Assembly: GCA_014380205.1 (NCBI GenBank)
Contig: JACMKH010000162.1
Coordinates: 1-7,285, forward strand
Direction of reading: 5' to 3'
Source: Sphingomonadaceae bacterium
Lineage (GTDB): Bacteria > Pseudomonadota > Alphaproteobacteria > Sphingomonadales > Sphingomonadaceae
DNA: 7,285 nucleotides
Of this stretch, positions 1 to 7,285 are shown in pieces (positions within the stretch are counted from its first letter, which is position 1; every line of letters begins with the position of its first letter). The translations under genes and the position numbers were made by a program. The notes beneath the pieces are model-generated. The model searched no databases, was not told the origin of the DNA, and worked only from the letters and a program-made list of their open reading frames with translations.

Positions 1-1
1 A

Positions 2-2197
2 AGCGCCGCCCCCGCCCCCGGGGCGGCGGCGGACGCGGCGTCGCCGCATGAGGGCGACCCGGTCGATTCGCGGCAGATCGTGGTGACGGCCGAGTTGTTC
101 TTTCGCAACCGCACCGAGGACCCCAACCCGATCGTCTCCTACGATCTCGAATATTTCCAGCGCTTCGAGCCCGTCTCGGTTGGCGAGATGCTCAAGCGCC
201 TCCCCGGCGTGACCTTCACCTCGGACGTGCTCGAATATGACGGCGCGCAGGTGCGCGGCCTGCCGCCCGGCTTCACGCAAATCCTGATCAACGGCCGGCG
301 CGCGCCGGGCGGCGGGGCCGACCGCAGCTTCTTCGTCGATCGCATCCCCGCCGAGCTGATCGAGCGGATCGAGATCGTCCGCGCGCCTCGCGCCGACCAG
401 CCGAGCGAGGGCGTCGCGGGCACGATCAACATCGTCACCAAGGAGAGCTTCGCGTTCGACGGCGGCTCGGCGCGGCTCGGCGCGCTGATCAACGAGGATG
501 GCGCGGTCCGCCCCTCGGCGGCGCTCGCCTATGCCGGCCGGATCGGCGACGCGACGAGCTACTGGGCGGCGGTCAACTACCAGGAGCGGCGCAACCCCAA
601 GGACAAGATCAGCCTGCGCTTCGGCGACGAGGTTCCGGAGGGCTCGGATCATCTGCACGAGGAATTCGACAATCTCGAGCGCCAGAGCGACGTTCGCGAC
701 GGCACCGACATTTCGGGCAACGCCGAGCTGACCACGCGCATCGGCGAAGCGCGGCTGCGCGTCGCGGGGCTGTTCGTCGACACCGATCGCGACGAGGACG
801 AGACCTCGCTGACCTTCGAAGGCGAGGAGCTCGAGCTCGACGAGGTTGGCATCGAGCGGGAGCGGATCGAGCAGCAAACCTATGCGCTGACCGCCGACGG
901 CTCGCTGCCGCTGGGGGGCGGCGCGATCGAGTTCGCGGCCGGCTGGTCGGCGTTTCGCGACGGCACGCTCGTCGAGGTCGACGAAGGCGATTCGCTCGAC
1001 GAGGCCGAGCTCGTCCAACGCGAGACGCTCGACATCGCCGACGACCAGTTCTCGGCGACGCTGAGCTACGCGTTCGGCCCCGAGCACGTCCGCTTCAAGT
1101 TCGGCGGCGATTTCCTGCGCGCCGAGCGCGACGGCGCCAACCATGTCTTCGAGATCGAGGACGGCGAGGAAGATGAGGTGACGCCGCCCGGATCGATCTT
1201 CGCGATCCGCGAGACGCGCTACGATCCCTATGCGCTCGTCACCCTCCAGCCCGCGGCGGGGCTGACCATCGACGCGGGCGCGCGCTACGAGATCACGCGT
1301 CGGCGCGTGACCAGCGATGGCGGTGGGGCCTCCTACGACGAGGAGAGCCTCAATCCCTCGATCCATCTGCGCTATGCGCCGACCGCCTCCGACCAGTTCC
1401 GCGTCTCGTTCGCGCGGACGGTGCGCCGGCCCGATTACGACCTGATCTCCCCCTATCGCCAAGAGGAGACGCCGGGCGACGAGGACGAGACGATCGGCAA
1501 TCCCGAATTGCGCAACCAGCGCGCCTGGGGCGTCGATCTCGGCTATGAGCGCCGGCTGTGGGGCAACGGCATTTTCGGCGCCAACCTCTTCTACCGCGAC
1601 ATCAGCGACCTGATCGAGCTCATCGCGACCGGCGAGGACCCCGCCAACGGCGAGGCCGGCCAGGTCTATCAGCCGCGCAACATCGGCGAGGGTCAGACCT
1701 GGGGCGTCGAGCTCGACTTTTCCGCGCCGCTGAGCGTGATCGGGCTCCCCGACACGGGCCTGTTCGCCAACTACACCTATCTCGACAGCGAAACGCGCGA
1801 TCCCTTCACCGGCGATGAGCGGCGTTTCAACAATCAGCCCCACCACATCTACAACATCGGCTTCATCCAGACGCTCGAAAGCATCGACGCGAGCTTCGGC
1901 GCGTCACTCTCGGGCCGAAGCCGCGCACTCGAATCGAATTTCGACGAGACCGTCGAGCTGAACTACGAGCCCGATCTCGAAGCCTTCATCGAGCAGCGTA
2001 TCGGCGAGAATTTCGTGCTGCGTTTCACCGCCCAGAATCTGCTCAACCGCGCCAAGCGCGAGACCTTTCGCGTCTATGACGGCGATTCGCTCGAGGAGAT
2101 CCTCGCCAACCGCGCAAGCGGCGATCTCGACGAGTTCGAGCGCGAGAACGAGCGCGCGGGGAGGCTGTTTCAGGTGACGCTGCGCGCCGCGTTCTGA
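2..2197 (+). CDS. TonB-dependent outer-membrane receptor, 5'-partial
   Basis: Outer-membrane beta-barrel transporter that would import a scarce ligand using TonB/ExbBD energy. The frame is open to the left edge, so the start and signal peptide lie outside. The visible part begins with an Ala/Pro-rich linker (nt 2-46), then a TonB-box-like RQIVVTA (nt 71-91). A GTG at nt 80 falls inside this box and is not the real start. The plug domain follows, with GEMLKRLPGV (nt about 182-211), an RGLPPGFTQILINGRR stretch and AGTINIVTK (nt about 416-442). The remainder is a barrel with alternating strands and TBDR-like NPELRNQRAWGVDLGYER (nt about 1499-1552). It ends in FQVTLRAAF, the terminal aromatic expected for BAM insertion. 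Several predicted loops are very acidic. The substrate is not readable from sequence. The lig genes nearby make an aromatic acid conceivable, but a siderophore is equally possible. The family call is firm. Confidence 0.93.
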   Translation, partial: SAAPAPGAAADAASPHEGDPVDSRQIVVTAELFFRNRTEDPNPIVSYDLEYFQRFEPVSVGEMLKRLPGVTFTSDVLEYDGAQVRGLPPGFTQILINGRRAPGGGADRSFFVDRIPAELIERIEIVRAPRADQPSEGVAGTINIVTKESFAFDGGSARLGALINEDGAVRPSAALAYAGRIGDATSYWAAVNYQERRNPKDKISLRFGDEVPEGSDHLHEEFDNLERQSDVRDGTDISGNAELTTRIGEARLRVAGLFVDTDRDEDETSLTFEGEELELDEVGIERERIEQQTYALTADGSLPLGGGAIEFAAGWSAFRDGTLVEVDEGDSLDEAELVQRETLDIADDQFSATLSYAFGPEHVRFKFGGDFLRAERDGANHVFEIEDGEEDEVTPPGSIFAIRETRYDPYALVTLQPAAGLTIDAGARYEITRRRVTSDGGGASYDEESLNPSIHLRYAPTASDQFRVSFARTVRRPDYDLISPYRQEETPGDEDETIGNPELRNQRAWGVDLGYERRLWGNGIFGANLFYRDISDLIELIATGEDPANGEAGQVYQPRNIGEGQTWGVELDFSAPLSVIGLPDTGLFANYTYLDSETRDPFTGDERRFNNQPHHIYNIGFIQTLESIDASFGASLSGRSRALESNFDETVELNYEPDLEAFIEQRIGENFVLRFTAQNLLNRAKRETFRVYDGDSLEEILANRASGDLDEFERENERAGRLFQVTLRAAF

Positions 2198-2219
2198 ATC
2201 TCGAACGTCCGGCCGGTCC

Positions 2220-2840
2220 TCATGCCGGCTGATAGCCTCGCCCCGTCACCGGGTTCGGATAGTGATACGGCGGCACATACACGTCCGGAAAGCTCCCGTA
2301 ATCCACCGTCTGCGGCGCGTCGGGCGCTATCTCCGCGAGCTCGCGCCCCATCGGGACGCCGCCTTCGCTCCAGCCCTTCTCGCGCGAGGTGTAGTAGGTG
2401 ATGAAGGCGTGGAGGCGGGCGATCTTCCAGACGCCGGCTTCGCGGACGTAGCGGTTCTCGTAGGTGCCCTCGCCACGCAGCGCCTCGCGGCCCAGGAAGC
2501 CGACTTCCATGATCGTGCGCCAGCGGCCCGCGGCGCGGTCGCCGTCGAGGGTGATCACGGGCTGGAGTTGCATGTGGTTGAACACCGTGCCGTATTCGAG
2601 CTTCGGGAGCGCGTGGAGATAGGCGCGGATTCGCTCGCGGCCGTGATATTGGCCGCGTGCGGCGATCTCGAGCGTCGCGTCCTCGGCGAACAGGTCGGCG
2701 GCGTCGTCCCATTGGGTCTTGTCGACATAATAGCCGTAGGCGGCCTGGAGGTTCATGATCGCGAGATGGTCCTCGGCGCGTTGCGTCCGCGCCTTGAGCG
2801 CCTCGATCTCGGCGCGCAGCTCGGCAAGCTCGTCGGTCAT
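2220..2840 (-). CDS. SnoaL/NTF2-like (SnoaL_4-type) protein
   Basis: Small cone-fold protein of 206 aa. Residues 4-28 are a charged heptad-like helix (probable coiled coil or dimer helix). Residues about 29-150 match the SnoaL-like pattern: an N-terminal helix AYGYYVDKTQWDDAADLFAEDATLEI, a GxYHGRERIRAYL turn, FNHMQLQPVI with His89, and WKIARLHAFITYY with His144. The tail contains PPYHYPNPVTGRG. Members include dehydratases, isomerases, cyclases, dioxygenase beta subunits and non-enzymes, so no reaction is assigned. D45/D46, H89 and H144 are candidate pocket residues. The start chosen is ATG at 2838-2840, because GGAG lies 6 nt upstream. ATG at 2850-2852 and TTG at 2892-2894, in the same frame, lack a good ribosome site. 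It converges on the TonB receptor with a 22-bp gap and diverges from the QorB-like gene. Confidence 0.85.
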   Translation of the reverse strand: MTDELAELRAEIEALKARTQRAEDHLAIMNLQAAYGYYVDKTQWDDAADLFAEDATLEIAARGQYHGRERIRAYLHALPKLEYGTVFNHMQLQPVITLDGDRAAGRWRTIMEVGFLGREALRGEGTYENRYVREAGVWKIARLHAFITYYTSREKGWSEGGVPMGRELAEIAPDAPQTVDYGSFPDVYVPPYHYPNPVTGRGYQPA

Positions 2841-2874
2841 CGTCGTCTCCATTGTCGTTTTGACCAGCACACGA

Positions 2875-2886
2875 TAACAGATGTTA
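2875..2886. promoter_or_regulatory. Inverted repeat, candidate operator between divergent genes
   Basis: TAACA-ga-TGTTA is a perfect 5+5 inverted repeat in the 68-bp gap between the SnoaL-like gene (starts 2840, minus) and the QorB-like gene (starts 2909, plus). It sits in one of the few AT-richer patches of the window. A possible rightward -35, TTGACC (2860-2865), lies 16-17 nt before a weak -10 (around 2882-2888) that overlaps the repeat. Position and symmetry suggest a dimeric regulator site controlling both genes. No regulator gene is in the window, so the binding protein is unknown. A chance occurrence of so short a palindrome cannot be excluded. Confidence 0.4.
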
Positions 2887-2896
2887 CAAAGCAAAT

Positions 2897-2903
2897 GGGA
2901 GAG
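2897..2903 (+). promoter_or_regulatory. Ribosome binding site for a TTG start
   Basis: GGGAGAG lies 5 nt before the TTG at 2909-2911. This purine-rich site, together with the immediately following MKIILTGASG Rossmann start, decides the initiation codon. No ATG or GTG in frame gives an intact nucleotide-binding fold. Confidence 0.65.
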
Positions 2904-2908
2904 CAGAG

Positions 2909-3829
2909 TTGAAGATCATCCTCACGGGCGCCTCGGGGCAATATGGGCGATCGGCGGTGGACAAGCTGCTCGAGCGCGTGCCAGCGTCCGACCTCATCCT
3001 GATAACGCGCAAGCCCGAGAAGCTCGCCGAGCTCGCGGCGCGCGGGTGCGAGGTGCGGCGGGGGGATTATGACGAGCCTTCGAGCCTCGTCGAGGCGTTC
3101 GCGGGGGGCGGGCGACTGCTGCTGATCTCGGGGACGCGCGTCGGCGCGCGCGTCGTCCAGCACCAGGCGGCGATCGACGCGGCAGCGGCGGCGGGGGTGG
3201 GGCATATCCTCTACACGAGCTTCATCGGCATTGACGATCCCGCCAACCCCGCCGAGGTGCGCCACGACCATATCGAGACCGAGCGGCTGATCCGCGAATC
3301 GCGGATGCAATGGACGATGCTGCGCGACGCGCATTACGCCGACGCGATGATCGTGATGGCGGGGCCGGGCGTGATGGCGACGCGCCAATGGGTGGCCAAC
3401 GCGGGCGACGGGCGCGAGGCGATGGTGTGGCGCGAGGATTGCGTCGACTGCGCGGTCGCGGCGCTGACCGGCGAGGGGCATGGGGGGAAGGTTTACGAGA
3501 TCACCGGGCCCGAGCTGCAGAGCTTCGCCGAGGTAACCGCGATGATGAGCGAGATCACGGGCGTGCCGATCGACTATGTGCCCGTCGACGACGAAGCGCA
3601 GTATGCGATCTTCGACGCGATGGGGATTCCGCGGCGGCCCGTCGACGACCAATATGTCAGCGGCATCCCATGGAACAGCGACGACATGGTGACCTTCGGG
3701 CGCGCGATCCGCGAGGGGTTTCTCCAGATTTGCACGGGCGATGTGGAGCGGCTGACGGGGCGGCCGGCGCGGAGCGTGCGCGAGATGATCGAGGAGAATA
3801 TCGAGATGCTGCGCGCGGCGGCCGAATAA
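2909..3829 (+). CDS. QorB/NmrA-type NAD(P)-binding atypical SDR
   Basis: Cytosolic Rossmann-fold protein of 306 aa, starting at TTG. The glycine motif GASGQYG (residues 7-13, GxxGxxG) opens the fold. ITRKPEKL (residues 32-39) supplies basic R34/K35 after beta-2, which favours NADPH over NADH. GDYDEPSSL (52-60), ILYTSF (100-105), HIETERLIRES (121-131) and KVYEITG follow the layout of E. coli QorB, an NADPH:quinone oxidoreductase of 286 aa, as I recall it. The classical SDR YxxxK catalytic pair is not evident, as is usual in the NmrA/QorB group, whose members are either redox enzymes or NADP-sensing regulators. It is divergent from the SnoaL-like gene and convergent with the lig operon across a hairpin. 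The substrate is unknown; an aromatic or quinone substrate is only a guess from context. Confidence 0.85.
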   Translation: MKIILTGASGQYGRSAVDKLLERVPASDLILITRKPEKLAELAARGCEVRRGDYDEPSSLVEAFAGGGRLLLISGTRVGARVVQHQAAIDAAAAAGVGHILYTSFIGIDDPANPAEVRHDHIETERLIRESRMQWTMLRDAHYADAMIVMAGPGVMATRQWVANAGDGREAMVWREDCVDCAVAALTGEGHGGKVYEITGPELQSFAEVTAMMSEITGVPIDYVPVDDEAQYAIFDAMGIPRRPVDDQYVSGIPWNSDDMVTFGRAIREGFLQICTGDVERLTGRPARSVREMIEENIEMLRAAAE

Positions 3830-3857
3830 TCCTCCCCGAGCTTGTCTCGGGGAGGAT
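3829..3857. terminator. Perfect 12-bp hairpin, probable bidirectional terminator
   Basis: ATCCTCCCCGAG (3829-3840) pairs perfectly with CTCGGGGAGGAT (3846-3857) around a 5-nt loop, CTTGT. It begins at the last base of the QorB-like stop codon and ends 2 nt before the last base of the DUF3237 stop codon, filling the gap between two convergent genes. On the plus strand it is followed by CTTTAC, and on the minus strand by TATT, so the U-tracts are weak both ways. It may act through stem strength or rho help. The sequence also resembles dispersed CCTCCCC...GGGGAGG palindromes common between sphingomonad genes, which cannot be confirmed from one copy. Confidence 0.7.
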
Positions 3858-3859
3858 CT

Positions 3860-6286
<2,427 letters not shown>

Positions 6287-6290
<4 letters not shown>

Positions 6291-6961
6291 GAATACCGCA
6301 GCCCCTTCTCCTCGAGCCGCGCGCGCATGTCGTAGAGATCGAGGCCGATCTCGCCCGCCGCGAGCTTGGCGCGCTTGGCTTCCTCGTTCGCTTCGCGCGC
6401 CCGGGCCTTTTCGAGCACCGCGGCCGCATCTTCGCGGCGCACCACGCAGACGCCGTCGTCGTCGGCGATCACCACATCGCCCGCGCGGACGAGCTGGTAG
6501 GCGCAGACGATGTCGACATTGACCGATCCCAGCGTCTCCTTGACCGTGCCCTGCGCCGACACCGCCTTGGACCAGACCGGGAAGCCCATCTCGGTCAAGT
6601 CGCGCACGTCGCGCACGCCTGCGTCGATGATCAGGCCACGGCAGCCGCGCGCGATCGCCGAGGTGGCAAGCAGGTCACCGAAATAGCCGTCCTCGCACGG
6701 GCTCGTCGGCGCGAGCACGAGCAGGTCGCCCGCGGCGAGCTGCTCGATCGCGACATGGAGCATCCAGTTGTCGCCGGGCGGCGCCGAGATCGTCACCGCC
6801 GATCCCGCGACGCGCGCGCCCGGGTAGATCGGGCGCATATAGGCGGCGAGCAGGCCGATGCGGCCCTGTGCCTCGTGCACCGTCGCGACGCCGCACGCCG
6901 CGAGCCCGTCGATCACCGACGCCTCGGCGCGCGCGATATTTTGGATCACTCTGCCGGTCAT
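6287..6961 (-). CDS. ligK: 4-carboxy-4-hydroxy-2-oxoadipate (CHA) aldolase LigK
   Basis: Class II, divalent-metal-dependent pyruvate aldolase of the RraA/MenG fold, 224 aa. It cleaves CHA to pyruvate and oxaloacetate, and relatives also cleave 4-hydroxy-4-methyl-2-oxoglutarate and decarboxylate oxaloacetate. Visible marks are the N-terminal helix with [11 protein letters not shown], the [10 protein letters not shown] stretch (residues 63-71), and the core [14 protein letters not shown] followed by [15 protein letters not shown]96, R117 and D118 correspond to the metal- and pyruvate-binding D102, R123 and D124 of the Pseudomonas putida enzyme with a constant offset of 6 (recalled). The start ATG is backed by GGAGGT 3 nt upstream. 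It is the first gene of the four-gene operon, with a candidate promoter directly upstream. RraA-type RNase E inhibitors share the fold but lack this operon context. Confidence 0.94.
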
Positions 6962-6964
6962 GCT

Positions 6965-6970
6965 ACCTCC
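6965..6970 (-). promoter_or_regulatory. ribosome binding site of ligK
   Basis: Reads GGAGGT on the minus strand, 3 nt before the ATG at 6961. It is the strongest Shine-Dalgarno match seen in this operon; the internal genes rely on weak sites and 4-bp start/stop overlaps. Confidence 0.7.
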
Positions 6971-6985
6971 GATGTGTCGTGCCGC

Positions 6986-6996
6986 TATGAGTCATA
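6986..6996. promoter_or_regulatory. Inverted repeat TATGA-g-TCATA, candidate operator
   Basis: A perfect 5+5 inverted repeat with a 1-nt centre, in the AT-richer patch of the 79-bp gap between ligK (minus) and the divergent dehydrogenase (plus). It overlaps the proposed ligK -10. It does not show a clear LysR T-N11-A arrangement, although SYK-6 lig genes are controlled by the LysR-type LigR. The regulator class is undetermined. Confidence 0.4.
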
Positions 6997-7019
6997 ACAA
7001 TCTAGCGCGGCGCGCTCAA
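6991..7019 (-). promoter_or_regulatory. Candidate sigma-70 promoter of the ligK operon
   Basis: On the minus strand, TTGAGC (7014-7019, 4/6 to TTGACA) and TATGAC (6991-6996, 4/6 to TATAAT) are exactly 17 nt apart. Transcription would begin near 6983, leaving a leader of about 20 nt that contains the ribosome site. The -10 coincides with one arm of the inverted repeat at 6986-6996, so a bound regulator could block RNA polymerase. No activator site was identified with confidence. Confidence 0.45.
7004..7016. repeat. Inverted repeat AGCGCG-g-CGCGCT in the same gap
   Basis: A perfect 6+6 inverted repeat with a 1-nt centre, 19 bp centre-to-centre from the TATGA/TCATA repeat and lying mostly in the -35/-10 spacer of the proposed ligK promoter. 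GC-rich palindromes arise easily by chance in this genome, so its meaning is uncertain. Confidence 0.3.
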
Positions 7020-7040
7020 CCATAGTAGGACCCTCGCGCG

Positions 7041-7285
7041 ATGACAGATGTTCCGCCCCCTCTCGCGACGATCGGATTCGGGGAGGCCGCCAAGGCTTTC
7101 GCGCGCGGTATTGGCCGCGATCTGAGCGCGGGCGTTCGCGCCTACGACACGCGGACCGGGCGCGAGACGGCGCGCGCCGGCAAGCTCGCCGACTATGCCG
7201 AGGCCGGGGTGAAGGGCTGCGAATCGCTCGGCGAGGCGCTCGACGGGGCGGCCATCGTGCTGTGCCTCGTCCCTCCCGACCAGAC
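7041..7285 (+). CDS. NAD(P)-binding dehydrogenase (6PGDH/DUF1932-like), 3'-partial
   Basis: The first 81 residues of a protein cut by the right edge. After MTDVPPPLA comes a beta-alpha-beta Rossmann start, with GFGEAA (residues 12-17, GxGxxA) and then AYDTRTG, where D36 at the end of beta-2 suggests NAD preference. Next is a loop-helix and AAIVLCLVPPDQ, the beta-4 'LxVP' pattern of 6-phosphogluconate/3-hydroxyisobutyrate dehydrogenase relatives. The GFGE form of the motif is typical of proteins with a C-terminal DUF1932 domain, but that domain is outside the window, so the subfamily is tentative. The ribosome site is weak (AGGA 10 nt upstream of ATG). It is divergent from ligK and shares its 79-bp control region, suggesting co-regulation. 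The substrate is unknown; a hydroxy-acid from the aromatic pathway is a guess. Confidence 0.8.
   Translation, partial: MTDVPPPLATIGFGEAAKAFARGIGRDLSAGVRAYDTRTGRETARAGKLADYAEAGVKGCESLGEALDGAAIVLCLVPPDQ

Noticed and set aside
80..82. GTG as the start of the TonB-dependent receptor
   Set aside because: It lies inside the TonB-box-like IVVTA, and the frame stays open to the window edge with a typical Ala/Pro linker, so the true start and signal peptide are upstream.
2198..2240. GCCGG...CCGGC inverted repeat as a terminator between the receptor and SnoaL-like genes
   Set aside because: Only 5-6 bp of stem with an 8-nt loop, partly inside the SnoaL-like coding end, and no T-run; common by chance at this GC content.
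2262..2912. Long plus-strand open frame of 216 codons opposite the SnoaL-like gene
   Set aside because: It is the complement of a well-supported gene; its translation is Arg/Ala/Val/Gly-rich with no family pattern, as expected in high-GC DNA.
2837..3652. Open minus-strand frame of 271 codons opposite the QorB-like gene
   Set aside because: His/Arg/Pro/Ala-rich antisense translation, no family resemblance, and it overlaps the SnoaL-like start region.

Overview
This window is GC-rich (clearly well above 60%), densely coding DNA that looks like an alphaproteobacterium of the sphingomonad group (Sphingobium, Novosphingobium or Sphingomonas). The assignment rests on GC-rich codon use, a TonB-dependent receptor with the 'IVVTA' box common in that group, and a ligK-ligU-ligI block whose products closely resemble, from memory, those of Sphingobium sp. 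SYK-6. No database search was run. No RNA genes, insertion sequences, CRISPR arrays or phage genes were seen.

Layout. (1) 2-2197, plus strand: a TonB-dependent outer-membrane receptor whose N-terminus lies beyond the left edge. (2) 2220-2840, minus strand: a SnoaL/NTF2-like protein, ending 22 bp from the receptor's stop. (3) 2909-3829, plus strand: a QorB/NmrA-type NAD(P)-binding protein with a TTG start, transcribed divergently from the SnoaL-like gene across a 68-bp gap that carries an inverted repeat. (4) 3829-3857: a perfect 12-bp hairpin separating convergent genes. (5) 3860-6961, minus strand: a four-gene operon read right to left, ligK, ligU, ligI and a DUF3237 gene. Every junction is a 4-bp ATGA stop/start overlap. 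(6) 7041-7285, plus strand: the start of a Rossmann-fold dehydrogenase of the beta-hydroxyacid/DUF1932 type, divergent from ligK and cut by the right edge. No stretch over 300 bp lacks a gene.

How the genes work together. LigI hydrolyses 2-pyrone-4,6-dicarboxylate (PDC) to 4-oxalomesaconate. LigU isomerises that by a 1,3-allylic shift. After a hydration by LigJ, which is not in the window, LigK cleaves 4-carboxy-4-hydroxy-2-oxoadipate to pyruvate and oxaloacetate. This is the lower part of the protocatechuate 4,5-cleavage pathway, which funnels lignin-derived vanillate and syringate, and gallate, into central metabolism. The ring-cleavage dioxygenase LigAB, the dehydrogenase LigC and LigJ must be elsewhere.

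The least explained parts are the DUF3237 protein locked into the lig operon by translational coupling, the divergent dehydrogenase sharing the ligK control region, and the adjacent SnoaL-like/QorB-like pair. Together with the receptor they may form an accessory module for uptake or side-product handling around this pathway. That grouping is inference from position only.
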